Positions 35,779 through 46,301 of a stretch of DNA of 64,000 nucleotides are shown here, piece after piece. Location of the stretch: contig NZ_JASZYF010000003.1 in the NCBI RefSeq assembly GCF_030317115.1, positions 186,001 through 250,000 on the forward strand, written 5' to 3'. The stretch is from Variovorax gracilis (GTDB taxonomy: Bacteria; Pseudomonadota; Gammaproteobacteria; Burkholderiales; Burkholderiaceae_C). Positions within the stretch are counted from its first letter, which is position 1. Every line of letters begins with the position of its first letter. A program made the position numbers and the translations under genes. Below the pieces are notes generated by a model that did not search any database, was not told the DNA's origin, and saw nothing but the letters and a program-made list of their open reading frames with translations.

Positions 35779-36432
35779 ATGAAATTCGTCGCTTTTGAGC
35801 GCGCAAAGCAGGGCACGGGTGCGAGCCGCCGTCTCCGCATCTCGGGCAAGACGCCCGGTATCGTCTACGGTGGCGAAGGCCAACCCCAGCTGATCGAGAT
35901 CGATCACAACGCGCTGTGGCACGCCCTCAAGAAGGAAGCCTTCCACTCGTCCATCCTCGAAATGGAACTCGCCGGCAACACCACCAAGGTGCTGCTGCGC
36001 GACGTGCAATACCACCCGTTCCGTCAGCTCGTGCAGCACATCGACTTCCAACGCGTCGACGCCCGCACCCGCATGACCGTCAAGGTGCCCCTGCACTTCA
36101 AGGGTGAGGAAGAGTCCACGGCGGTCAAGCTCGACCACAACCTCGTGAACCACGTGATGAACGAACTCGAAGTCAGCTGCCTGCCGGCCGACCTTCCCGA
36201 GTTCATCGAAGTCGACCTCTCGGGCCTGACCAAGAACGCCACCGTCCACGTCAACGACATCAAGCTCCCCAAGGGCCTGAAGTACGTGAGCCACGGCAAG
36301 GGCAACCCCGTTGTCGTGTCGGCCGTGTCCCCGCTGGTCGCCGAAGAAACGGCTGCAGCCGAAGGCGCTCCCGCCGAGGGTGCTGCACCCGCAGCCAAGG
36401 CTGACGCCAAGGCCCCCGCGAAGAAGAAGTAA
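35779..36432 (+). CDS. rplY: 50S ribosomal protein L25/Ctc
   Basis: 217-residue L25 of the long general-stress (CTC) type that binds 5S rRNA. The N-terminal L25 domain ([18 protein letters not shown] through [21 protein letters not shown]) is followed by the C-terminal TL5 domain and an Ala/Glu/Lys tail ending [17 protein letters not shown] precedes the ATG by six bases. It lies between prs and pth as usual. Confidence 0.96.
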   Translation: MKFVAFERAKQGTGASRRLRISGKTPGIVYGGEGQPQLIEIDHNALWHALKKEAFHSSILEMELAGNTTKVLLRDVQYHPFRQLVQHIDFQRVDARTRMTVKVPLHFKGEEESTAVKLDHNLVNHVMNELEVSCLPADLPEFIEVDLSGLTKNATVHVNDIKLPKGLKYVSHGKGNPVVVSAVSPLVAEETAAAEGAPAEGAAPAAKADAKAPAKKK

Positions 36433-36450
36433 GCAGCTTCGCCCAGCCAG

Positions 36451-36476
36451 AACGGCCCGCCCAGTGCGGGCCGTTT
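36451..36476 (+). terminator. Intrinsic terminator after rplY
   Basis: AACGGCCCGC, loop CCAGT, GCGGGCCGTT, then TTCATT: a strong 10-bp stem ending in a short T run, 18 bp beyond the rplY stop. Confidence 0.8.
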
Positions 36477-36481
36477 TCATT

Positions 36482-36517
36482 GGGGCCGACACGAAGTGCG
36501 GGAAGCCTGGGGCGAGC
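36482..36517. repeat. Dispersed intergenic repeat, copy B
   Basis: GGGGCCGACACGAAGTGCGG then AAGCCTGGGGCGAGC, just after the rplY terminator. It shares ACACGAAGTG and the CCTGGGG flank with copy A. Confidence 0.55.
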
Positions 36518-36545
36518 AGCAAATCACGAGCAATATCATTCATCC

Positions 36546-37178
36546 ATGATCAAGTTGTTTGTGGGCCTCGGAAATCCAGGCCCGGAATACGAAGCGACGC
36601 GGCACAACGCAGGCTTCTGGTGGATCGACGCGCTCGCGCGCGATCTCAAGCTCACCCTCTCGCCGGAGCGCTCCTACCACGGGCTGGTGGCACGCACGCA
36701 GGTCGGCGGCAAGCCCTTGTGGCTGCTCGAGCCCCAGACCTTCATGAACCTCTCGGGCAAGTCGGTCGCGGCGCTGGCGCGCTTCTTCAAGATCGAGCCC
36801 CAGGAAATCCTGGTGGCGCACGATGAACTCGACGTGGTTCCGGGCCAGGCCAAGCTGAAGCTCGGCGGCAGCCACGCGGGCCACAACGGCTTGCGCGACA
36901 TCCACGCCCAACTCGGCACGGCGGAGTACTGGCGCCTGCGCCTGGGCATCGGCCACCCGGGCGTGAAGTCGGAGGTCGTCAGCTGGGTGCTGAAGAAGCC
37001 TCTCAAGGAACAACGCGAGGCGATCGACGATGCGATCACCCGCACTTTGCACGCCTTCCCGGCGCTGTTGGCCGGCGAGATGGACAAGGCGACTTTGCTC
37101 ATTCACACGAGCAAGCCGCCGCGACCCAAACCACCGAGGCGCGAGCCCGGCGAGGGGGACGCACCCGCCGCGGGCTAG
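36546..37178 (+). CDS. pth: Peptidyl-tRNA hydrolase
   Basis: 210 residues; recycles peptidyl-tRNA released from stalled ribosomes. The motifs [19 protein letters not shown] (catalytic His in TRHN), FMNLSGKSV and HDELDVVPG are intact. The C-terminus carries an extra Pro/Arg-rich tail (about 190-210) of unknown purpose. The start is the ATG at 36546, without a strong ribosome site. Confidence 0.96.
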   Translation: MIKLFVGLGNPGPEYEATRHNAGFWWIDALARDLKLTLSPERSYHGLVARTQVGGKPLWLLEPQTFMNLSGKSVAALARFFKIEPQEILVAHDELDVVPGQAKLKLGGSHAGHNGLRDIHAQLGTAEYWRLRLGIGHPGVKSEVVSWVLKKPLKEQREAIDDAITRTLHAFPALLAGEMDKATLLIHTSKPPRPKPPRREPGEGDAPAAG

Positions 37179-37215
37179 CGGAAGAGAGAGAGAGAAGAAA
37201 AGGGAGCTACAAGAA

Positions 37216-39046
<1,831 letters not shown>

Positions 39047-39047
39047 G

Positions 39048-39108
39048 TCCCCCCGGCTTTTCACTTCGCTTCGCTGCGCGCAGCTCCACCCCCCGAGGGG
39101 GAAGCCCG
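39048..39108. repeat. Dispersed intergenic repeat, diverged copy D
   Basis: TCCCCCCGGCTTTTCACTTCG, then CTTCGCTGCGCGCAGCTCCACC and CCCCCGAGGGGG, between the two permease genes. It shares the C-run, GGCT, CACTTCG and AGCxCCACCCCC blocks with the complement of copy A but has an extra 10 bases in the core. Confidence 0.5.
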
Positions 39109-39140
39109 GCTCGCCCTGGGGCGGCCCGGCGGCGGGCGCC

Positions 39141-40022
39141 ATGAGCGCCCTTCCGGTCGGCGTCCCGAGCGCGGCTGCCTTCAAGGTGCCGGGCTTCTGG
39201 CGTCGAGCATTGCATCACCGCAGCTTTGCGATCGGCGCAGCTCTCACCTTGCTGTTGCTGCTGGCCGCGTCGGTGTCCCTCGTCTGGACGCCCTGGTCGC
39301 CTTACGAAATGGACCTGGCCAGCAAGCTGCAGCGGCCCAGCGCCGCGCACTGGCTGGGCACCGACACCTTCGGGCGCGACGTGGCATCGCTGCTGCTGGT
39401 CGGCGCGCGCGCGTCCATCCTGGTCGGGGTGATCGCGGTCGGCATCGGCCTCACGGTCGGTACGGCGCTCGGCCTGCTCGCCGCGGCCAGGCGCGGATGG
39501 GTGGAAGAAGCGATCATGCGCTTCACCGACTTCTCGATGGCCTTTCCCGCGATCCTCTCGGCGATCATGATGACGGCGGTGTTCGGCGCGGGCATCGTCA
39601 ACGCGATCATCGCGATCGGCATCTACAACATCCCGACCTTCGCGCGCATCACGCGTGCATCGGCCAATGCGATCTGGTCGCGCGAGTACATCGCCGCCGC
39701 GCGCGCCTGCGGCAAGGGCTCGTTCGCGATCACGATGCAGCACGTGCTGCCGAACATCTCGGCGGTGCTGATCGTGCAGATAACGATCCGCTTTGCGGTG
39801 GCGATCCTGGCCGAAGCGGCCCTCTCCTACCTCGGGCTCGGCACGCAGCCGCCTCAACCGTCGTGGGGCCGAATGCTCAGCGAGGCGCAGACCATGATGT
39901 TCCAGGCGCCCTTGCTTGCAGTGTTTCCGGGCATGGCCATCGCATTCGCCGTGCTCGGCCTCAACCTGCTCGGCGATGGCCTGCGAGACCTTCTGGACCC
40001 GCGCCTCGCACGCGCACGCTGA
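39141..40022 (+). CDS. Dipeptide/oligopeptide-type ABC transporter permease, DppC family
   Basis: 293-residue second permease. DppC hallmarks are HWLGTDTFGRDVASLLLVGARASI, the coupling segment REYIAAARACGKGSFAITMQHVLPN, and EAALSYLGLGTQPPQPSWGRML. About six membrane segments are visible. The start ATG follows repeat D by about 30 bp. The ATPase gene follows after eight bases. Confidence 0.93.
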   Translation: MSALPVGVPSAAAFKVPGFWRRALHHRSFAIGAALTLLLLLAASVSLVWTPWSPYEMDLASKLQRPSAAHWLGTDTFGRDVASLLLVGARASILVGVIAVGIGLTVGTALGLLAAARRGWVEEAIMRFTDFSMAFPAILSAIMMTAVFGAGIVNAIIAIGIYNIPTFARITRASANAIWSREYIAAARACGKGSFAITMQHVLPNISAVLIVQITIRFAVAILAEAALSYLGLGTQPPQPSWGRMLSEAQTMMFQAPLLAVFPGMAIAFAVLGLNLLGDGLRDLLDPRLARAR

Positions 40023-40030
40023 ACCCCGAC

Positions 40031-41020
40031 ATGCCTCTTCTCGAAGTCAACAATCTCCACGTCCAGCTGCAGACGCAGCGCGGCCCGGCCGAAGCGGTGC
40101 GGGGCATCGGCTTCACGCTGGAGCGCGGCGAGACGCTCGGCATCGTCGGCGAATCCGGTTGCGGCAAGTCGATCACGGTGCAATCGCTGATGGGGCTGCT
40201 GCCGTCCAGCGCCAAGGTGACGGGCAGCATCCGCTTCGACGGCACCGAGTTGGTCGGCCTGCCCGAACGCGACATGTGCGAAATGCGCGGCAACCGGATA
40301 GGCATGATCTTCCAGGAGCCCATGACGGCGCTGAACCCGGTCCACACGATCTCGCGACAGGTGGGCGAGCCGCTGCGGCTGCACCGCGGCCTGTCAAATG
40401 CCGAGGCCCGCAAGGAGGCTCTGGCGCTGCTCGAACGTGTCGGCATCCCCGACGCCGCATCGCGTCTCGACGCCTATCCGCATCAGTTTTCCGGCGGCCA
40501 GCGCCAGCGCATCGGCATCGCGATGGCACTGGCCTGCGGACCGGACCTGCTGATTGCCGACGAACCGACCACCGCGCTCGACGTCACGATCCAGAAGCAG
40601 ATCCTCGAACTCATCCGCGGGCTGGTCGCGGAGCGCGGCATGGCGTTGATCCTGATTTCGCACGATCTCGGCGTGATCGCGCAGAGCGTCTCGAAGATGC
40701 TCGTGATGTACGGCGGCAGCGTGGTCGAGAGCGGCCCGACCGCCACGGTCTTTGCCGAGCGTGCCCATCCGTACACCCAAGGCCTGTTCGCTGCCCGGCC
40801 AGCGCTGGGCGCACCGCGCGGTGTGAAGCTCGCGACGATCCAGGGCAGCGTGCCCGAGTTGGTGGACCTGCCTGCCGGATGTCCGTTTGCGGGGCGCTGC
40901 GGCTACACGGTCGACGCCTGCCTTGCGACGCGACCGCCTCCCGTCCCGCTGCCGCATGACCACCACGTGCGCTGCATCCGACTCGACGAGATTGCCGCCG
41001 AGGAAGGAGCGGACGCATGA
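40031..41020 (+). CDS. Dipeptide/oligopeptide ABC transporter ATP-binding protein, DppD family
   Basis: 329 residues. Walker A GESGCGKS (about 40-47), ABC signature [15 protein letters not shown], and Walker [15 protein letters not shown] are intact. The C-terminal oligopeptide-transporter extension has the cysteine-rich [17 protein letters not shown]...HHVRC that in this family can hold a [4Fe-4S] cluster. The start ATG at 40031 fits the normal N-terminus ([11 protein letters not shown]). The stop overlaps the next gene (ATGA). Confidence 0.94.
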   Translation: MPLLEVNNLHVQLQTQRGPAEAVRGIGFTLERGETLGIVGESGCGKSITVQSLMGLLPSSAKVTGSIRFDGTELVGLPERDMCEMRGNRIGMIFQEPMTALNPVHTISRQVGEPLRLHRGLSNAEARKEALALLERVGIPDAASRLDAYPHQFSGGQRQRIGIAMALACGPDLLIADEPTTALDVTIQKQILELIRGLVAERGMALILISHDLGVIAQSVSKMLVMYGGSVVESGPTATVFAERAHPYTQGLFAARPALGAPRGVKLATIQGSVPELVDLPAGCPFAGRCGYTVDACLATRPPPVPLPHDHHVRCIRLDEIAAEEGADA

Positions 41021-41850
41021 CGGACCGCTTCGATCCCGACCCGCATTCCGCCGCGCTGCTTGAAGTCACCGACCTCGTGCGCCACTACACCCTGCCGCGC
41101 GAGCGCCTGTTCAGCCCGCCGCCGATGGTCAAGGCGCTCAACGGCGTGAGCTTCGGCATTCGCCCGGGCCAGAGCCTGGGCATCGTCGGCGAATCGGGCT
41201 CGGGCAAGTCGACCATCGCGCGGCTGGTGATGGCACTCGACCGGCCGACCTCGGGCAGCGTGAAGCTGCTTGGCCGCGATCTGCACGCACTGCCCAAGGA
41301 CCAGTTGCGTGCGGCGCGGCGCGATGTGCAGATGGTGTTCCAGGACCCCTACGGCTCGCTCGACCCGCGCCAGACAGTGGCGCGCATCGTTGCCGAGCCC
41401 CTCGAAGCGCTCGCCGAGACCAGCCGCGCGGAGCAGCGCGAGCGTGCCGGCGAGTCACTCGCCGCCGTGGGCCTGCGCACCAGCGACCTGCACAAGTACC
41501 CGCACGAGTTCTCCGGCGGCCAGCGGCAGCGCATCGCGATCGCACGTGCGCTGATCACGCGACCCAGGCTCATCGTGGCCGACGAGCCGGTGAGCGCGCT
41601 CGACGTCTCCGTCCAGGCCCAGGTGCTCAACCTGATGCAGGACCTGCAACAGCAGTTCGGCATCAGCTACCTGCTGATCAGTCATGACCTCGCGGTGGTG
41701 AACCATCTGTGCGATGCAGTCTGCGTGCTGCACCGCGGCCTGGTGGTCGAGCGCGGTGCGCCGCAGCAACTTTTCGCGCACGCGAAGCACCCCTACACCC
41801 AGGCGCTGCTGGCCGCCGTGCCACGGCCCGAACCGGTGGCCGCGCCATGA
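41017..41850 (+). CDS. Dipeptide/oligopeptide ABC transporter ATP-binding protein, DppF family
   Basis: 277-residue second ATPase. Walker A GESGSGKS, signature [15 protein letters not shown] and Walker B LIVADEPVSALDVS are intact. The C-terminal domain is shorter than in many DppF proteins and lacks the cysteine cluster seen in the partner. The ATG overlaps the upstream TGA. The gene for the binding protein begins 82 bp later. Confidence 0.93.
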   Translation: MTDRFDPDPHSAALLEVTDLVRHYTLPRERLFSPPPMVKALNGVSFGIRPGQSLGIVGESGSGKSTIARLVMALDRPTSGSVKLLGRDLHALPKDQLRAARRDVQMVFQDPYGSLDPRQTVARIVAEPLEALAETSRAEQRERAGESLAAVGLRTSDLHKYPHEFSGGQRQRIAIARALITRPRLIVADEPVSALDVSVQAQVLNLMQDLQQQFGISYLLISHDLAVVNHLCDAVCVLHRGLVVERGAPQQLFAHAKHPYTQALLAAVPRPEPVAAP

Positions 41851-41932
41851 GCCTCCTTGCCGCGCGGGCGGCAGTTCGCGATGATGTAACGTTGTATTTC
41901 CATACCCTCAGCTTTTCCCTGGAGCCTTGACC

Positions 41933-43423
41933 ATGTTGAATCGCCGCACCCTCCTGACCACCGCCGCACTCGCCACCGTGCCGCTCGCGCTGCCGCAGGC
42001 CGCACTGGCGCAGGGACGCAAGGACTCGATGGTGCTGGGGATGACGCTGGAACCGCCGGGGCTGGACCCGACCGCCGGCGCCGCCGCCGCCATCGCCGAG
42101 ATCGTCCAGTACAACATCCTGGAGACTCTCACCAAGATCAACGCCGACGGCAGCGTCTCGCCACTGCTGGCAGAAAGCTGGGAAGTCTCACCCGACCTGC
42201 GCACCTACACCTTCAAGCTGAGGCGCGGCGTCAAGTTCCAGAACGGCGAACCATTCAATGCCCAGGCGGTCAAGTTCTCCTTCGACCGGGCCGGCGGCGA
42301 GAAGAGCACCAACAAGGACAAGCGCACCTTCGCGAACATCACCACGCAGGTGGTCGACGACTACACGGTGGTGCTGATCAACAAGGAAATCGACCCTGAC
42401 CTGCCCTTCGTGCTGGGTCAGGCCACCGCCGTCATCGTCGAGCCGAAGAGCGCCGAGACCAACGCCACCAAGCCCGTGGGCACCGGCCCCTACAAGCTCG
42501 ACAGCTGGAACAAGGGCAGTTCGCTGGTCCTGAGCAAGTGGGATGGTTTTCGCAACCCGGCCGCTGCGAAGCTCAACAAGGTCACCTTCCGCTTCATCTC
42601 CGATCCGGCCGCGCAGGCGGCTTCGCTGCTGGCCGGCGACGTGGATGCGTTCCCGCGCATCGCCACGCGCGTGGTGCCGCAGTTCAAGAACAACCCGCAG
42701 TACCAGGTGATCCTCGGCGGCTCGCGCGCCAAGACCATCCTGGCGATGAACAACAAGAGGAAGCCGCTGGACGATGTGCGCGTGCGACGTGCGATCTCCA
42801 TGGCCATCGACCGCAAGGCCGTGATCGAAGGCGCGGCCGACGGCTTCGGCGTGCCCATCGGCAGCCACTACGTGCCCGGTGCCGCCGGCTACGTCGACAC
42901 CACGGCCGTGAACCCCTTCAACATCGAGAAGGCCAAGCAGTTGTTGGCCGAGGCCGGCGTGAAGACACCGCTCGAACTCACGATGACGCTGCCGCCGCCG
43001 CCGTATGCCCGCCAGGGTGGCGAGGTGATCGCCGCGCAACTGGCCAAGATCGGCATCAACGTGAAGATCCAGAACGTCGAATGGGCGCAGTGGCTCAGCG
43101 GCACCTACGGCAACAAGGACTACGACCTCAGCATCGTTTCGCACGTCGAGCCCTTCGACCTCGGCAATTACGCCAAGTCTGACTACTACTGGGGCTACCA
43201 GTCGAAGGAATTCAACACGCTGTTCGACAAGATCAAGGCGACGGGCAACACCGCGGAGCGCAACAAGCTGCTGGGCGATGCGCAGAAGGTGCTGGCCAAC
43301 GATGCCGCCAATGCCTTCCTGTTCCAGCCCCAGTTCCCGGTGATCGCGAAGAAGGGGGTCAAGGGCCTCTGGAAGGAGATGCCGATCTTCGTCAACGACC
43401 TGTCGGCGCTGTCGTGGTCGTGA
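41933..43423 (+). CDS. Peptide-type ABC transporter substrate-binding protein (SBP_bac_5)
   Basis: 496-residue periplasmic binding protein. The signal peptide is MLNRRTLLTTAALATVPLAL...ALAQG (twin Arg with leucine-rich core). Family features include LDPTAGAAAAIAEIVQYNILETL, LAESWEVSPDLRTYTFKLRRGVKF, and YKLDSWNKGSSLVLSKW. The ATG at 41933 has TGGAG about eight bases upstream; a TTG six bases earlier is less likely. It is placed after the ATPase genes, and the amidase start overlaps its stop. Specificity could be peptides, glutathione or nickel; amide substrates are suggested by the neighbour. Confidence 0.93.
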   Translation: MLNRRTLLTTAALATVPLALPQAALAQGRKDSMVLGMTLEPPGLDPTAGAAAAIAEIVQYNILETLTKINADGSVSPLLAESWEVSPDLRTYTFKLRRGVKFQNGEPFNAQAVKFSFDRAGGEKSTNKDKRTFANITTQVVDDYTVVLINKEIDPDLPFVLGQATAVIVEPKSAETNATKPVGTGPYKLDSWNKGSSLVLSKWDGFRNPAAAKLNKVTFRFISDPAAQAASLLAGDVDAFPRIATRVVPQFKNNPQYQVILGGSRAKTILAMNNKRKPLDDVRVRRAISMAIDRKAVIEGAADGFGVPIGSHYVPGAAGYVDTTAVNPFNIEKAKQLLAEAGVKTPLELTMTLPPPPYARQGGEVIAAQLAKIGINVKIQNVEWAQWLSGTYGNKDYDLSIVSHVEPFDLGNYAKSDYYWGYQSKEFNTLFDKIKATGNTAERNKLLGDAQKVLANDAANAFLFQPQFPVIAKKGVKGLWKEMPIFVNDLSALSWS

Positions 43424-44826
43424 GCAACGCGCTGCACGACCTGTCCGCGCAGGAACTGATCGCAGCCTACCGGGAAGGGCGCCTCTCGCCGGTCGAGGTC
43501 ACGCAGTCCGTGCTCGACCGCATCGAGCGCTGGGAACCTCGCCTGCAGGCCACCTGGCTGCTGCGGCCCGAAGCCGCGCTCGAACAGGCGCGTGCCTCCG
43601 AAGCTCGGTGGCGGCGCGGCGAGCCGCTGGGTCCGCTCGACGGCGTGCCCACGACCATCAAGGAAAACATCGCGACGCGCGGGGACCCGATGCCGGCCGG
43701 CACCGCCGCCGTCGAACTGCGGCCCGCCGAGGCCGATGCCCCGCCCGCCGCGCGTCTGAAGGAAGCCGGCGCGGTGATCGTCAGCAAGACGACGATGCCC
43801 GACTACGGGATGCTGTCCTCGGGGCTGTCGAGCTTCCACAAGCTGGCGCGCAACCCCTGGGATTTGTCGAAGACCCCCGGTGGTTCCAGCGCCGGTGCCG
43901 GCGCCGCCGCCGCCGCAGGCTATGGCCCGCTGCACATCGGCACCGACATCGGCGGCTCGCTGCGCCTGCCGGCCGGCTGGTGCGGCATCTTCACCCTCAA
44001 GCCCAGCCTGGGCCGCATCCCCATCGACCCGCCCTACATGGGCCGGGCCGCCGGTCCGATGACACGCACGGTCGGTGATGCGGCGTTGATGATGCAGACG
44101 CTCTCGCAGCCCGATGCACGCGACAGCATGAGCCTGCCCGAGCAGGAGATCGCCTGGTCGTCCTTCGATGTGGGCACCGATCACCTGCGCGGCCTGCGTA
44201 TCGGCCTGCTGCTGGACGCCGGCTGCGGCCTGGCGGTCGATCCGGAGATCCATGCCGCCGTCGAGCACGCGGCCCGCCTCTTTGAAAAGGCCGGCGCCAT
44301 CGTGGAGCCGATGCAGCCCTTCATGTCGCGGGCGATGCTCGATGGCATGGACCATCTGTGGCGCATGCGTTCGCTGGTCGACATGAACGCGCTGAGGCCC
44401 GAGCAGCGCGCCAGGGTCCTGCCCTACATCCGCGAATGGGCGGAGAGCGCCGCGGGCTTCAGCGGCGAGCATGTGTTCCGCGCCTTCAGCCAGTTCCACA
44501 CCACCCGCGTCGCGACCGTGGCCGCCTGTGCGAGGTACGACTACGTGATCTCGCCCACGGCGCCCAACGCCCCGGCCTCCGCCGAGTTGCCCTCGCCGAC
44601 CAACGACCCGCTGCGGCCGCTGGAGCACATCGGCTTCACGGTGCCGTTCAACATGTCGGAGCAACCGGCGTCATCGATCAACTGCGGCTACACCACGAGT
44701 GGCTTGCCGATCGGCTTGCAGATTGCCGGGCACCGCTTCGACGACCTGGGTGTGCTGCAGGTGTCGCGGGCTTTCGAACTGATCCGCGAACCGCAGCGGC
44801 CCTGGCCGCAACCGCCTCGCGACTGA
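43420..44826 (+). CDS. Amidase-signature family amidase
   Basis: 468-residue cytosolic hydrolase. The Ser-cisSer-Lys triad is visible as Lys81 (VPTTIKEN), Ser156/157 (TPGGSSAGAG) and Ser180 (GTDIGGSLRLP). The start overlaps the preceding TGA as GTGA, with another GTG six bases earlier. Coupling to the peptide-type transporter suggests that an imported amide is cleaved here. It is not GatA: no gatB or gatC is adjacent and the sequence diverges. The exact substrate is unknown. Confidence 0.9.
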   Translation: MSNALHDLSAQELIAAYREGRLSPVEVTQSVLDRIERWEPRLQATWLLRPEAALEQARASEARWRRGEPLGPLDGVPTTIKENIATRGDPMPAGTAAVELRPAEADAPPAARLKEAGAVIVSKTTMPDYGMLSSGLSSFHKLARNPWDLSKTPGGSSAGAGAAAAAGYGPLHIGTDIGGSLRLPAGWCGIFTLKPSLGRIPIDPPYMGRAAGPMTRTVGDAALMMQTLSQPDARDSMSLPEQEIAWSSFDVGTDHLRGLRIGLLLDAGCGLAVDPEIHAAVEHAARLFEKAGAIVEPMQPFMSRAMLDGMDHLWRMRSLVDMNALRPEQRARVLPYIREWAESAAGFSGEHVFRAFSQFHTTRVATVAACARYDYVISPTAPNAPASAELPSPTNDPLRPLEHIGFTVPFNMSEQPASSINCGYTTSGLPIGLQIAGHRFDDLGVLQVSRAFELIREPQRPWPQPPRD

Positions 44827-44852
44827 CGAGGCGTTCCTCCGCTCGCGGCATC

Positions 44853-45728
44853 TCAAACGAGATGCGATGTCAGCAACTCGCGCGCTCGCGTCACGAATTC
44901 CGTTTCGCCGCGGCGCGCGGGCAGGAAGTGAAAGGCCACGCGCGGCAATGCCGGCAATCCGTGCGGCGTCGCCAAGCGCGCCACCCCTTCGCACAGCGCC
45001 GATTCGTTGAGACAGGCCACGCCCAGGCCAGCCGCCAAGGCCGATTGAAGGCCGGCAACGCCCGACGCCACATGCGCCACGACGTAGGGCACGCCACGCT
45101 GTCGCAGCAGTTTGACTGTGAACTGGTGCAGCGAACACGTGTCGGGCAAGACGAGAAGACGCAAGGGCTCGTCACGCTGGAGGCGCCTTCCCTCCGCGCC
45201 CATCCACGCCAGCGATTCACGGCGCAGCACGGCCGTGCGAGCCTGCTCGTCCGACCTTGAACCGCCGGCGTTGCCTGGAATACGCATCGACAGCCCCACG
45301 TCGAAATCGCCGCGCGCGTAGCCCGCCTCGATGGCGCCGCTTTTCATGACGCTCACATTCAGGCGCACTTGCGGATAGCTCTCCCCCAACCGGCCCAGCA
45401 GGCGCGCGAGTTCGCCGGGCCGGAAGTAGTCGGTGACCGCGAGCCGGAGTTCGCCCTGCAGCGATTCGCCGCGCAAGTCGCGGAACGCCTCGTCACTCAA
45501 TGCGAGGATCCTGCGCGCATGCCCGACCAGGCGAAGCCCTGCGGGCGTGGGCGTCACTCCCGCCTTGCTGCGCGTCAGCAAGGACTGCCCCACCCGCTCC
45601 TCCAGCTTGCGCATCTGCTCGCTCACGGCGGACTGCGACAGGAAGACCACCGGTGCCGCAGCGGTCAGGCTGCCGGCCTCGACGACCGCGACCAGCGTCT
45701 TCAATTGCTCGATGTCGAACGATTGCAT
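44853..45728 (-). CDS. LysR-family transcriptional regulator
   Basis: 291 residues: N-terminal winged helix-turn-helix (FDIEQLKTLVAVVEAGSLTAAAPVVFLSQSAVSEQMRKLEE) and a C-terminal effector-binding domain with LRLAVTDYFRPGELARLL. It diverges from the tautomerase gene and lies convergent to the amidase operon end (26 bp gap). Divergent regulators of this family usually control the gene opposite, so the tautomerase is the best candidate target; control of the transporter/amidase operon is also possible. The effector is unknown. Confidence 0.92.
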   Translation of the reverse strand: MQSFDIEQLKTLVAVVEAGSLTAAAPVVFLSQSAVSEQMRKLEERVGQSLLTRSKAGVTPTPAGLRLVGHARRILALSDEAFRDLRGESLQGELRLAVTDYFRPGELARLLGRLGESYPQVRLNVSVMKSGAIEAGYARGDFDVGLSMRIPGNAGGSRSDEQARTAVLRRESLAWMGAEGRRLQRDEPLRLLVLPDTCSLHQFTVKLLRQRGVPYVVAHVASGVAGLQSALAAGLGVACLNESALCEGVARLATPHGLPALPRVAFHFLPARRGETEFVTRARELLTSHLV

Positions 45729-45736
45729 GCTCTTTA

Positions 45737-45757
45737 TCCATTCGAATAACCGATGGA
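45737..45757. promoter_or_regulatory. Candidate LysR-type site in the LysR/tautomerase divergent region
   Basis: TCCATTCGAATAACCGATGGA, an imperfect dyad with TCCA/TGGA ends and a core of T-N11-A form (ATTCG-N5-CCGAT). It lies just upstream of the regulator start in a 110-bp divergent gap that is AT-richer than its surroundings. Confidence 0.35.
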
Positions 45758-45838
45758 AATCATCATATCTTCCCGCTTTTCAGATGCTTCCACCTTTTCC
45801 ACAATGACACCTCATTCATCGCAGGAAAGGACCACACC

Positions 45839-46237
45839 ATGCCGCACATCGTCGTTCAACTCTCTGGCCATCCTGACGCGCAACTCACCCGGCGCGTCGT
45901 CGACAAGGTGGCCGAACTCACACAGACCGTGCTCGACAAGAAGCTGCCGGTGATCGCGATCACGGTGCAGTACATCGCGGCCGACGCCTGGTTCATCGGC
46001 GGCCAGTCACTGGCGGAACTCGGCAAGTCGGCGTTCCACCTCGACATCAGCATCACCGATGAGACCAACACCAAGGCGGAGAAGGCGCGCTATCTTCGCG
46101 AAATCCACGCGGCGATGGCGGCGCTGCGGAGCAATCTGCACGAGGTGTCGTATGTCCATCTGATCGACGCCCGCGCGGCCGCCTACGGCTACGGCGGCAA
46201 GACGCAGGAATACCGCCACCAGCAAGCCGGCGTCTGA
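45839..46237 (+). CDS. Tautomerase-superfamily protein
   Basis: 132 residues starting MPHIVVQLSG; Pro1 after Met removal is the catalytic base of the 4-oxalocrotonate tautomerase/MIF superfamily. Length is about twice a 4-OT monomer, so it may be a fused two-unit or MIF-like form. The sequence ITVQYIAADAWFIGGQSL is a second beta-alpha unit. AGGAAAGG precedes the ATG by about eight bases. Divergent placement from a LysR regulator suggests a substrate-induced catabolic role. Confidence 0.82.
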   Translation: MPHIVVQLSGHPDAQLTRRVVDKVAELTQTVLDKKLPVIAITVQYIAADAWFIGGQSLAELGKSAFHLDISITDETNTKAEKARYLREIHAAMAALRSNLHEVSYVHLIDARAAAYGYGGKTQEYRHQQAGV

Positions 46238-46301
46238 TCGCAGGCCGATCCGGGGCGTGGCAACATGAGGGAACTCTCCGACCCGAGCCCCAGGAATCGC
46301 C

